A DNA stretch of 64,000 bases from Pseudevernia furfuracea. Lineage: Eukaryota > Ascomycota > Lecanoromycetes > Lecanorales > Parmeliaceae. Where the stretch lies: contig JAIUPT010000050.1 in the NCBI GenBank assembly GCA_022315425.1, positions 992,001 to 1,056,000 on the forward strand, given 5' to 3'. Numbering within the stretch: position 1 is the stretch's first letter; each line of letters starts with the position of its first letter. Shown piece after piece: positions 12,007 to 22,521 of this stretch. The translations under genes were made by a program, and so were the position numbers. Under the pieces are notes generated by a model, which saw nothing but the letters and a program-made list of their open reading frames with translations, had not been told where the DNA came from and did not search any database.

Positions 12007-13808
12007 CTATCTCCCGTTCCTTATATCGTCGGCCAGCTTCTCCGCGAGCATATCTACCCGCAAGGCATTGAAGTTAGCTGAACTCCTGGCCGTGCTGTGC
12101 AGGTTTGGGTTCGCTTACAGACGTTTGCTTGCGTATGTCCCGGCGGAAGAAACGGAAAGGCGGAAATATCCACAAGCCGGAGCCCGTTGACTCCGAATAC
12201 CTTTCCTTTCGAGTCGACGACCGCGTCTGCATCTCCAGCTTTGCCCATCGCACCTGTGCGGTTGGTTAGTCAAAATCCCTCCAGTGCCCGTTCCTGGCGG
12301 GTTGAAGCAATGCTCACATGTGGCACTTGCATGATGTATTGGCGCAAGGCTTTGCTGGATGTAGTCTAGTATTTGTGTATCTGTCTCTATGGTTGGTCCA
12401 GGTGCAAATTCCGGCATAGCGGTGATACCGCTTGCAGCAGCTATTTGACGCGCGCGCTTGAGGCCTTGAATAGCTACTTCTTGATCTGTCTGGGTCAGCA
12501 ACCAATTGGGGCTTATCAAAGGATTGAGCGACGTGTCGATCGAGTTGATTGTAACGTTCCCACGAGATGTTGTTGTTAGAACTGCAATCGTGAAAGACGC
12601 ATAATTATCGCTGTCATTGGTCGCGACCGTGCTTGCAGCAAGTGGAAGGGGCTCTAATTTAGGCCGATCGACAGGAAATTGTGCAAGATCACGAAATGCC
12701 CCGGGACTCAACTGAGATCTGAGTGATTGCGGAAGTTTCTCAAATCCTAAACAGATCTCAGTCATTTGTATACCGATCGTTACTACACTTCAATCTTGTC
12801 ATAGGACAAGACTTACCAACAGAATTTCCAGCTGCATTTGTCAAAGGGCCGGTCTGATTTTGCAGATATTGTTCTGTTGCTTGGGTCGCGAACAAAGCAT
12901 TAACAGAAAGTTGAGACTGAGTGGTCACATTGACACGGTACGATGTCCCAAAATACGGTTGGTCCTGGACCGCACATCCACCTACTTGAGCACAGACTGA
13001 CATTAGATGGCAGTGTTGCTACTTACCCACATGTTTTGGCCAACACCTGGAAGATCTGATATGACGCGAATGTTCAATTCCTGCAATGTTGCTGCAGGGC
13101 CAACTCCGGATACCATAAGGAGTTGCGGAGAACGGAACTATCAGACTTCAGTCGAAATATTCAAGAGTCTTCGGTCTTGGGTCGCCCCTGTCTGTAAAGT
13201 ACCTACCACTCCAGCCGCAAGAACGACTTCTTTCCTCGCGGATAGAGTATATGAAACCCCATTGGTGGAGACAGCAACCCCAATGGCAGTCTTGTTTTCA
13301 TTGAAAATGATCTTGTTTGCCAATGTTCGCTGGTAAATTTGGGATGACGGAGAACTCAGAATGGTTGATTGCAGAAACGATGTTTCAGAAGAGCTCCGGG
13401 TTTCAGCCTCTGGGTCAACTGTCAACGTAAATTCCGAATATCCAAGAAGGTTACCACTGTTGAAGCCGGGTAGAGGCGTCAGACCAAGGCTGGCAAAAGC
13501 GTTCTTTATATAGCCCGAGATTGGTTGCCAATAATTGGTGTATGAGACGTGAAGCGGTCCTCCGGCGGTACTGAACGCATTTGGATCATAGAATACTGGA
13601 CCGCCTGCTTGGCGCTTGCCATAATTGGGAGGGGACAGTTGAGGACTTTTCTTAAAGTACGGTAGGAGGGTCTCGAATGTATAGCTCAGATGCCCGACTT
13701 TGTCCGCCCATTGCTGAAAAGCTCCAACGGTCCCACTGAAGACTCAATTAACATAGTTTCTTCTACACAAGCATGTCAAAGAGGCTGACCGGTGATAAGC
13801 CAAGTAGT
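12007..13808 (-). pseudogene. GMC oxidoreductase, 3' part (interrupted by the copia element)
   Basis: C-terminal three quarters of an FAD-dependent glucose-methanol-choline oxidoreductase, a probable secreted or secondary-metabolism alcohol oxidase/dehydrogenase. Exons: 13808..13790, 13735..13207, 13137..13027, 12964..12817, 12746..12318, 12253..12119 and 12053..12007. All introns are GT-AG, 54-70 nt, and the frame stays open to TAG at 12007. Family marks: AFQQWADKVG, SPQLLMVSGVGP, DLPGVGQNMWDQP, and the C-terminal active-site region with HHASATC and PPGHTQANV, carrying the two expected His positions. The frame stops at 13808, where a retrotransposon begins, and resumes at 18714. Because everything downstream is intact, the insertion is probably recent. 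Confidence 0.88.
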
Positions 13809-14006
13809 TGTCATAGGCTACAGTGGATGAAGGATAGAAAGCATGTAGATCTATGGTGGGATCCATGAGGTATAAGACCTCATGGATAACAAAGAAATGC
13901 TACAAACATCGGTGTAGAAGCAAACTACGACATGCAGTCGACATGCAGTCGACATGTATGGAAGAACGCTAGAACATGTATGGAATGGCCTAGACACAGT
14001 CCGACA
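13809..14006 (-). repeat. 3' LTR of the copia element
   Basis: 198 bp, the same length as its partner at 18511..18708. It differs only at 13856 and 13859 (G here, A in the partner at 18558 and 18561). It contains a short tandem repeat, unit ACATGCAGTCG, near 13929-13955. A purine-rich tract on the element's strand abuts it at 14007..14014 (CTCCCCCT on the plus strand), the likely polypurine primer site. Confidence 0.93.
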
Positions 14007-14063
14007 CTCCCCCTGGCTAGCCAAGCCATACCTGAGGTTATCCAAGTCTAGCTTGCATCGTTC

Positions 14064-17000
14064 TCATTGGTTCATTTCCTGTAGTCCCAAGTCACTGAGT
14101 CCCAGCATTGCAATGAACTCAGCGAACTTTCCTGGAGTCAGAGGCTTCGTTAGGCCGTCTGTCACCATTTCCTTCGTTGGAATGTAGTTGTATTTGAGTG
14201 TTTCATTGGCAATCAACTCCCTGACGAAGTGATAGCTGACGTTGATGTGTCTGGTACGTCGATGGTTAACAGGGTTCTTGGCCAGGGCTATGACACCCTG
14301 GTTATCATCGTGTATCACCGTAGGACCGCCTAGATCCTGGTTCAATTCAGTCATAAGAAAACGAATCCAGACGGCCTCCTGGGCAGTGTCCGCTGAGGCC
14401 ATATATTTCGCCTCAGTGATACTCTTTGTCACTGATTTCTGCTTGATGGATCGTCAGCTGATTGCTTCCCCATTCAGCGTGAACACATGACCCGTTATAG
14501 ACCTAGCATAGTCTTGGTCGTCGGCTCAATCAACATTCGTGTATTCACACAGTGAGATTTCGACTTCCTCATAAATGATGCCGCGATTTCGCGTATCGGC
14601 CAGATATCGAAGAACTCGCTTGAGGGCCTTTCAGTGAATCGCTGTTGAATTGACGTTGAATATACTAAGTTTGCATATAGTATAGACGATGTTCGAACGC
14701 GTTTTGATCATGAGATACATCAGCTAACCAACACCTAACTTGTAGACGGTGACGTCAGCTGGATCAGTCTGATACTTCTTTGTAGTCTTCAAGAGGGCCG
14801 TATTTGCGTTGGCCTTCATTGAGGTACTTTGTGAATTTGCGTCAGCCATTTGATGGGCTTTTAGCACATTCTCAACATGGTCTGGCTGGCTGATTTTGAT
14901 CGTTCGCTGAGCACGGTTTCGTTTTATTCTTATGCCCAGGTAATAGATGTATGGGCCTAGATTCGTGATCTTGAATCGTTCGTACAAGTTCCTTTTGACC
15001 CAGTCAATAAGGGGACGCAGTTCAATGATCTGAATGGTATTCACATAGATAGTTACGAAGACTATTCCTTAATCAGTCTTGTATAGAAAGAGACATGCGT
15101 CGAATTGAGATCGAACGAAATCCAGGCTAAGCAAGAACTCAGAAAGAGTCTCGTATCACTCACGAGGTGATTGCTTGAGATTATACAGGGCCTTTAGAAG
15201 CAAGCACATCTTGTCAGAGTCCTCAACAAAGTCAGTGAGCTGTTTCATGTAGATTCTTTCTTTGACACCGACATACAGAAAAGCCGTCACAATGTCCACT
15301 AGATTCACTTTCCAGTCGTACTTGGCTGCGAATGTTAGAAGGATGTTGGAGGTCGTTGACTTGATCACCTCAGAATAGGTCTCGTTGTAGTCAATTCCTT
15401 CTCGTTGAAGAAATCCTTTGACTACCCAGCGAGCCTTAAACCTGGCGACCTTGTCGTCAACTTCGAGCTTCTTCTTAAAGACTTAGCGGTCTCTGAGTAT
15501 CGAGCGATTGTTGAATGATGAAAAGACTAGGTTTCAGACCTGATTGCTCTTCAGCGAATCTCATTCGACCTGCATTGCTTTCAGCCATTATTCCCTCTCG
15601 AGATCATTGACAGCTTTCTTATAGGTCAGCGGCTCGTCATAGCCACTTATGAGGGCGTGAGCGATGGCCACCTTGGCGAATCCTTTGATGTGGAGCTTTT
15701 GATAGTCTTTTCGATCATGTCTTGTTGAGTGACGAAGTCTCTCGCCTCGCAAATTTGGGTTCTCGTTGTTGATTTGTTTCTGAATTGCCTCCGCAGACGA
15801 AAGTTCAGTGGTCGAGTCAACTTCGAGATCTTGTAGATTCTCATTTTCTGAGATTTCTTCTATAAAACCCTGGGATGCTTCAAGAACGTCTTCGAAATAG
15901 GGATTAAGATTTCTAGGAAGTGAAATGATGACCACGTCCTCATCCTCCTTGTTCGACACGTCGTCCCAGTTCTTAATAGACACGTCTAAAGGCGGGACGA
16001 AAGGCTCAAGTTGTCTTCAAATGACGTCACGTCGCCGAAGCAATTTGTGATTTTTGACGTCTCACAGTCGATATTGGTTGGTTCTCTCATAGTCAAGAAA
16101 GACACATTTAAATTCTCTAGACGACATCTTTTCTCGTTGCTTAGCCTTGTAATCGTGTGCGTAACACATTATGTCAAAAGAGTGCATGCGGGAGAGATTT
16201 GGTTTAACTTTGTACAGAGTCTCATGGGGCGTCTTATTTAGTGCTGAGGTGGACGATCTGTTTATCACATATATGATCGTTCGAAAGGCCTCAGCTCACA
16301 GCGCCGCTGGTAGTTCTGCTGTAATTAGTTAAGCACGGGCCCTTATCAGCAGTATATCATTGATACGCTTATTCAGCCCGTTTTGCTCTGAACAGTCTAA
16401 CATAGTTAACTTCTAAATGATTTTCATGAACTTCAGTCAGTTCCTTACCTCCTCTGAGTTATACTTCTCATCATTATCTGATCGAATAATGCGAGGAGTG
16501 ATGTTGAATTGAGTCTGAACGTACTTCACGAAGTTCTTTAGTTCGGGAAGTGCTTGATCCTTTGTCTTCAGAAAGTCCACTCAGCGGTATCGGGTGTCCT
16601 GGTCAGTTAATGTTGAGGCGTATTTGAGGTCTTCAATGGTCAATGAAAGGCTGTCTTTGCCGCTAAGAAGGTTAGTATAAATTCGATGAAATGGGTCGTT
16701 CACTGCTGATATGGGTTCTTTACTAGACGTCTTATGTTGTTTAGCGAGAGCACATGGCTCACAGAACTTCTTCTTGATTGATTTCACGACTTTCATTCCT
16801 ATTATCATTGCTGGAAGTCTGACGACGTCGATGTAATTCAGATGATCGAGCGTCTCATGCCAGAATTTGACTGAGGCCTTCTTGTGGAGACGTTTTGCCG
16901 TCATTGTCATATGTCTCGTTACGTTCTTGATCTTTATATTCTCAGCATCGCTGAGACGAAGTTTGAATAGTGTGTTGATGAGTGTATCTTTCATAATGAT

Positions 17001-18386
17001 GTTATCATCGTCGTTAGTCACGATCAGCCGTTTCTTGACTGCACGGAAGAAGAGTTCATTGCGAATTAGGGTATCAAGAGATAGCAAATTGGTGTTCATC
17101 TCTGGGCAGAAATGAACATTCTTAATGAACAAACGACATTCTTCGTCGTTGTTATCGTCATTGATGATTAGAGTATTTAGTTGAATGATTTTTCTGTGTG
17201 TTGCATACACTGTTTCTCCATCACAGGTTTTCATCTCAATTGATTCGTTCAATAGGGTTGAATCTTCGCGATATCAGGTCATAAAGTATGTGTAATGCAA
17301 GGAGGCTGCGGAGTCAAAGTAGAAGCCAGGGTCCTTGATGCTGGCGTTTATAGCACAGCAGGTCTTTTCCTTCCCTTTGTCCTTGTTCTTCTTTTTAGAC
17401 TTCTTCTTCTGAAATTCGATCAGCCTGTCTTTGTTTTTGTCACGTCAGACCTGATTAGTCTTTTCTGGGTGGGTCATTCAGCAGTCTCCTTCATGGAATC
17501 AGTTACATTCGTCACACTTGATTCTCTTACCTTCGTCTTTCCCTTGAGGCTTCGACTTGGAATTGGAGTTGGCGTTGGAGTTAGCCGAATTTGTCTTTCC
17601 AGCGGCCTTTAAGGTCTTGGAATTAGATTGGTCAATGATCAAAACCTTCTGCCTCCGCTCCCTGTTCAAAACCCTCTCGCACATGTCGTCAAAGTTAGGT
17701 TCCAGAGGCCTTTCGTTGGCGTCTTTGTCACGGGAGTTGATAACGATTTCGACAAACGAGTTATAGGATAATGGGAGGTCATGCAAGAATATTGTCGTTA
17801 CGATTCATTGTGAAATGGTCGAATCCAGCTTCATGAGCGAGACTTTGGCCTTCTTAATGATTTTCACTCAATCCGTCATATTCTTGTAGTTGTCCAGGGT
17901 CGTACGACTCATAATACGTCACAGGACCTCCCTTGAGGTATATTCTTTGGATTTGTATTGGTTTCTGAGTCGTTGAACCATCTGATAGGCACCTGACACA
18001 TCAGCGATATGGGTCAGTTCTCCTGATTTCAGCGAGAAACGAATGCTGTCGGTAATGTACTTATTGACTGTCTTTCAATAGACGGTTCTTTCGCTAAATG
18101 TCTTGTCTGTTTCCTTGTCCATTTGAACAGGTATCGTGTCGTGTTCGATTAGAACATCATCGATGTCAGCCATTTCACACATGTCAAGAATGGAGTTGTA
18201 TCAGTGATCCCAATTCTTGACCCCATTCAGCATTGAGATGATGCAGCTTGTGCTTGATGATGCAAATGCAGAAGACCTGTTCTTATGTAAAAAGATTTTT
18301 TCGATTGCAGTCAAGACTTCCTCTGATTGTTGCTTCGAAGGGGGCGTCAGTTCATCAATGTTCTGTTGTTCGGTTTGTTTAGACAT
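14064..18386 (-). pseudogene. copia gag-pol polyprotein, disabled by stops
   Basis: One frame of about 1,440 codons from ATG 18386 to 14064, with no frameshift that I can find. Order: gag with a CDECN..HEGDC zinc knuckle (about 17480-17515), a DSAAS protease site (about 17310), gag-pre-integrase and integrase (16060-17250), reverse transcriptase (14720-15500), RNase H (14064-14520, with AKYMASADTAQEA and IHDDNQG). By my reading there are about 25 internal stops. About 19 are TGA, and all 19 fall where copia proteins carry Trp. The RT active site reads YVNT instead of YVDD. Glycines are often replaced by Asp or Glu. Surviving Trp codons are TGG. Confidence 0.9.
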
Positions 18387-18498
18387 CGTCTAGATCAGCA
18401 GGGTATAGGGTGGGCTGGGTGGGTTGGGTATGCTTGAAAAGAGTGCTCTGGATGTTAGTCCTAGGGCAAAGATTCAAATTCTATCTTCTATGTCAATC

Positions 18499-18510
18499 GG
18501 GCTCATAACC
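18499..18510 (-). other. Primer-binding site for initiator-Met tRNA fragment
   Basis: The 12 bases directly inside the 5' LTR read GGGCTCATAACC on the plus strand. This equals the anticodon stem-loop of eukaryotic initiator methionine tRNA (anticodon CAT). The element would therefore be primed by a half-tRNA cut in the anticodon loop, as known for Drosophila copia and some fungal and plant copia elements. Confidence 0.75.
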
Positions 18511-18708
18511 TGTCATAGGCTACAGTGGATGAAGGATAGAAAGCATGTAGATCTATGATGAGATCCATGAGGTATAAGACCTCATGGATAACAAAGAAAT
18601 GCTACAAACATCGGTGTAGAAGCAAACTACGACATGCAGTCGACATGCAGTCGACATGTATGGAAGAACGCTAGAACATGTATGGAATGGCCTAGACACA
18701 GTCCGACA
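18511..18708 (-). repeat. 5' LTR of the copia element
   Basis: 198 bp, 196 identical to the 3' LTR. The two differences, 18558 and 18561, are both A where the partner has G, and each turns TGG into TGA on the plus strand. It is followed by GTAGT, the target duplication, and then by the rest of the GMC exon. Confidence 0.93.
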
Positions 18709-18713
18709 GTAGT

Positions 18714-18905
18714 TTCGTGCAGAGCTAGTACCCTTCAGCTTCAATCACTGAGCATCTTTTTTGTCTCTCCCGAGACTTACCTGCCTCCAAGACATTTACC
18801 CTGGGTATAGTGGATTTGTATTTTACCTGTGAGCATCATAAGATTGCGGCACCAACGCAGATAAAAGGGGCAGATGGCGGGACTGGGAATCAGAGGAACA
18901 TCGGC
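18714..18905 (-). pseudogene. GMC oxidoreductase, 5' part (truncated)
   Basis: Upstream part of the interrupted GMC gene. Exon 18724..18714 continues exactly into the exon at 13808. An intron (18725..18780, GTAAGT...CTAG) separates it from a further exon that reads HYTQGKCLGG, the conserved GMC Gly-rich FAD segment. Further upstream I do not find the N-terminal dinucleotide-binding GxGxxG motif. The methyltransferase gene begins about 120 bp away on the same strand. The gene therefore seems to have lost its first ~60-80 codons, independently of the retrotransposon. The upstream limit is approximate. Confidence 0.7.
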
Positions 18906-19028
18906 CCACGCCTCTAAATGTAGCTTTACGGATAACATCAGGGAATCAGGTCGCTTGAACCTCTGCTGTCATCTCCCTCAAGACGCTCTGATTGTAGACC
19001 TTGTAGTCTCTTTATCCTATCCAGCACG

Positions 19029-19976
19029 CTATAACAGTGAATCCCCCGTAAGTTTATCCGAGCGAGTGACGACAAAATTGAGCCCTCGATTATCTGCGGA
19101 CATCCATTCGTAGTCCTGCTTTTCCATACCCCATTGACCCAAGTCCACCATCGTAGCATCCAGTATCCACTCCGTCCCTGTATCTCTTGCTATTTGACGC
19201 CATAGCTCCTTAAACGAATCCACGTTATGATAGAACGTCAAGCCCCAAGGCCTCTGAGCCTCCACAGATTGCACCCGTCCTATCTGATAGCCGAGCAGAC
19301 ATGTTCCAGGTCTTGACATGTCGACCATCTTCTTGACCGCCTCGATTTGTTGCTTCCAGCTGAACAAATGAAGGAATTGACACGCCAAGATGATGTCGAT
19401 CTTGCCATTTAATTCCCGCAGTGGCGTGTCCGGATCAAAAATGTCGGCTTGGATGAAGCGGGCTTTCATCGTTTCGCCGTCTCGAAACAGATCGAACCCA
19501 ATATCCCACAGCTCGGACTGTAGGTCGGACGCGTACATGTTCTCTGACGGGGCCCCGTCGGCCGTCAGTCGCCGTAGATCCTGGCCGAGGGAGCACCCGA
19601 GATCCAAAACCGTGGCGGCATTCTGGACCCGTGAAAGAATGGCCGGATAGTTAGGAAAAGCGGATATACTGGGTAGAAGGAACAGCCATTCGCCGATGCA
19701 CGGATACTCCCCTAGCGGCCAGGCCCGTTCACGCTGTTGGGTCGCGTCAGCTTTGTAGGTTTAGACGGCGATGTTTCGACGTACGATGGATCTGAGGTGG
19801 TTAACGATTTCGTAATCGTTTATTCGACTATAGTCTCGATAAAGAGCCCTTGTGGCTGGGGTGAGACGCTGCCCAATGTCGTGTTTGTACCAGGGCACGG
19901 TCGACTCTGGAACGCTCTTTTGTTCAAACCAAACAACAGGTTTTGTGTCTGATTGAGGTGGTTTTGGACGTGACAT
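19029..19976 (-). CDS. SAM-dependent methyltransferase (meroterpenoid AusD-like family)
   Basis: Class I methyltransferase of a fungal family found in meroterpenoid and related clusters (AusD/AndF-type), which methylates small metabolites. Two exons, 19976..19785 and 19733..19029, with a 51-nt intron (GTACGT...ACAG). Exons give 298 residues in one frame. The first exon has the family start (WYKHDIG, ALYRDYS). The second has PYPCIG-like EYPCIGEW, then motif I LDLGCSLGQDLRRL near residue 105, an acidic ASDL, and a Rossmann core with DIILACQFLHLFSW. The protein looks complete and intact. Its neighbour on the same strand is the broken GMC oxidoreductase, so the pair may be the remains of a biosynthetic cluster. 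The substrate is unknown. Confidence 0.82.
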
Positions 19977-20460
19977 GACAAACGTAGCCTGAAATACATA
20001 CGAGACCTCGAGTCTTAGCGTTACAACTTGCTTAGACTACAGACAGGGTTTGAAAGACCAAGTCGAACATTGGCAGCCGAGGCTTGCAAGACACTCCACA
20101 AATAAAGCAGGGTCAGGTGTTCCATAGGGACCAAAGGTTTGTTATTCTTTGAATACGCTAATTTGAGAAGGTGTGCCGAGCCACCGTTTCTCATTTGACA
20201 ATAATTCACCTGCCCGTACTCCGTACATTGCCTTCGCTATTGCTTCACCTGCCCAACTCATCCTTACCAGCTTATCATTTCATAGACTGCTTTCTTCTAC
20301 TCCTCGCCCAGCAATGACACCTGCAAACCTCCTCGAATGTCTCGTAGGCGTCAACCTCAAGATGTACTTTAACGCGCCTAGCACTACTTCCTATCTCATC
20401 GCTATCGTCAAATTGCTCCATCACTGGCTCCGATATTAGACGTAGGAACGGGCTCCGACA
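19977..20460. other. Intergenic, no supported gene
   Basis: Upstream region of the methyltransferase and 3' flank of the F-box gene. Only short random frames are present; I see no repeat. Confidence 0.6.
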
Positions 20461-21660
20461 TCAGATGTAAACATTCTGGTCTGATAGCACTCTCCGCTGG
20501 CACTCTGCGTTACTGGCCTGCCATTCCCGTTCATATTCCTCGAAGTCGGCCGGTTCAGCAACTTGACAAATCCATTCGCGATCGGTACATCTTAGTACGT
20601 CCCTCCCAATAGTCCTCCACACGGATAGAGATAGAATCTCCGTGTTGTTGCGGCGGCCTTGGACGCCGAACCGTATTCCGGTGCCGCATAGTTCGCAAAC
20701 TACGCCAAACAGTTTCCCTGATGAACATAAAAAGCATTGGCACTCTGCAACGGGATCCCTCTCTCTGCTCGCCAAATCCCATCGCAGCCTTCGACAGTGT
20801 TGATCATAGACACTTGCTACGCAAGCATCATTGAGACTCAAATGCGGGCACATCGGTGCGCTGAGTCGACCTAAAGCTTCCTTCATCTCTTCATTCGATG
20901 GTAAGCTGTTCCGTGGCACCCCCATGATGGGCCACCCTGTGATACATGAGGCAAAGCCGTACTCAGAATATCCACTGCTAATGGCGATATCGCAAGTCTC
21001 GCATGTGTGAAAGCTTCTGGTCGCCCAATACAATTGGTGATAATCGAGGATTTGATGTGGGCAAATCCACATTCGACCAGCTCTGCCTAGGCATTGACGC
21101 TCCATGCTAGGCTGTGCAAGGGACGTTAGTGAAAACTGTGAGCTGTCGTGTGTATCTGAGCATCCATTGCAGAATATTTCCGACGAAGGAATCTTTCCAT
21201 CACGATCCAACAAAGACCGCAATATCAAACGTTCTAAGAAACGATAATTCCGCAACTTCGCAGACGTCACTGAGGCGGACAATTGACCCATAGGAACCTT
21301 ATCTCCAAGTACGTGTGCGAAAGAAGCGCTCATCTGTTTGTATACTCTTCGACACGAGTAGCTCAAGGACATATAGGCACTAGGTCGCAAGTAATTCGCA
21401 AGGTCGAGGACAAGTTCAGTTGGTAGTTTGAGTATGGTCACGGGAGTAAGGTCGGTTTTCAAGTCGCGAATGGTGTGCGATACTTCTATAGATGTTTTGG
21501 TGAAGCTAGATCGTACATCTTCTGTCTCGTTTAATGATGACGTAGCGCATTCGTCCTTGAGTGGCACAAAAGGTTCGATTGATCTATTGATAGCATCGAT
21601 ACATTGAGCATCTTTGCCCGCGGCTCGAGTCTTTCTTAGATTGGAGAAATGCTGACCCAT
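20461..21660 (-). CDS. F-box domain protein
   Basis: Single-exon gene of 399 residues, ATG at 21660. An F-box lies near residues 75-112: ILKLPTELVLDLANYLRPSA, then a CRR...Y end. F-box proteins link substrates to SCF ubiquitin ligase. The C-terminal two thirds is rich in Cys (several CxxC pairs: EIFCNGC, CETC, CQCFLC, CELC), arranged like a zinc-binding fold seen in many fungal F-box proteins of unknown substrate. No intron is needed. Confidence 0.8.
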   Translation of the reverse strand: MGQHFSNLRKTRAAGKDAQCIDAINRSIEPFVPLKDECATSSLNETEDVRSSFTKTSIEVSHTIRDLKTDLTPVTILKLPTELVLDLANYLRPSAYMSLSYSCRRVYKQMSASFAHVLGDKVPMGQLSASVTSAKLRNYRFLERLILRSLLDRDGKIPSSEIFCNGCSDTHDSSQFSLTSLAQPSMERQCLGRAGRMWICPHQILDYHQLYWATRSFHTCETCDIAISSGYSEYGFASCITGWPIMGVPRNSLPSNEEMKEALGRLSAPMCPHLSLNDACVASVYDQHCRRLRWDLASRERDPVAECQCFLCSSGKLFGVVCELCGTGIRFGVQGRRNNTEILSLSVWRTIGRDVLRCTDREWICQVAEPADFEEYEREWQASNAECQRRVLSDQNVYI

Positions 21661-21764
21661 CGCTGGCGGAAAAGTTTAGCATTTACGATGTAGTTGACGA
21701 TTCCCAGGTGCGTGAACGCGCCCTTGACGAAGCCAGTTGAGAAGACCAAATTCGAGGACTTTTG

Positions 21765-22151
21765 CTATTGACGTTGAGTGGGTCTCACAATTGACCGGTC
21801 GTCAATTGAGCGGATTTGAGCTAATACAGCATCACGTGCTGTTCGACGTGGTACCAAGAGCTGTAGTCTCGCGCCTGACGGTCTCGGAAATCTCCAAGAG
21901 ACAATAAAATCGATCTGACTGGTCGTAGTCGATGGCGTCAATAATCGATATCCCTGTTCAAGACTGTCGTTCAAGACCGAAAATACGATGAAGGATTCCG
22001 AGCCCGGGATGCCCGTCGCTTGATTCCTTTTCCACTCTTGGGGTCTTTTGAGTTTGATATAGACATTAGGGCTCTGAGGCGGAAGACTTATTTGACTCGG
22101 GTCAGACAACTGGGACGAAGTTAATGAGGGCTCACGATCCATTGCACGCAT
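21765..22151 (-). CDS. Hypothetical protein, 128 aa
   Basis: Intact ATG frame, about 100 bp upstream of the F-box gene on the same strand. The N-terminus is Ser/Pro-rich, followed by a more ordered part with FIVFSVLNDSLEQGYRLL and Arg-rich ends. No known domain is recognised. It could be an exon of a larger gene or a chance frame. Confidence 0.35.
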   Translation of the reverse strand: MRAMDREPSLTSSQLSDPSQISLPPQSPNVYIKLKRPQEWKRNQATGIPGSESFIVFSVLNDSLEQGYRLLTPSTTTSQIDFIVSWRFPRPSGARLQLLVPRRTARDAVLAQIRSIDDRSIVRPTQRQ

Positions 22152-22521
22152 GCGTCAGCGCCAGAAACAGTCTAGAATTTGGTTGAATGGCTTGGCGTGG
22201 AGGCTGCCGTGAGTGTTGCTCGTTCTTTCGCAAATCTGGAAGATTTTAGACCTCGGACACAACACCGATGGCGCTGGATTGGGTGATGCTATCGTCTAAT
22301 ATCTATACTTGATTCGGAGTAGCAGTGACTTCGCTGCTGAGGCGGGCGTCGGGCTTGAAGGTAAAGCCTGGAAGTTCTGGGCCGCAGAATTGATGTGTTT
22401 TGAGCGTGGTATATGCCGGAGTACTGGCTACGCGCTATTGGCTGGCAGGATTGATTTTATCTCTGTTACTGTCAAGCCATGCTGCAGGACTTGGATCGAG
22501 AGTGATGCTTGCTGAAGATGG

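Larger units (their letters stand above)
13809..18708 (-). mobile_element. Complete Ty1/copia-type LTR retrotransposon
   Basis: A 4,900-bp element on the minus strand, bounded by two 198-bp LTRs (13809..14006 and 18511..18708). Target duplication GTAGT lies at 13804..13808 and 18709..18713. The LTR ends are TG...CA. Domain order in the single gag-pol frame is gag with zinc knuckle, protease-like DSAAS, integrase, reverse transcriptase, RNase H, which is the copia order. The element sits inside an exon of a GMC oxidoreductase. The LTRs differ at only 2 of 198 positions, yet the coding frame carries about 25 stops, so this copy cannot move on its own. Confidence 0.95.
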
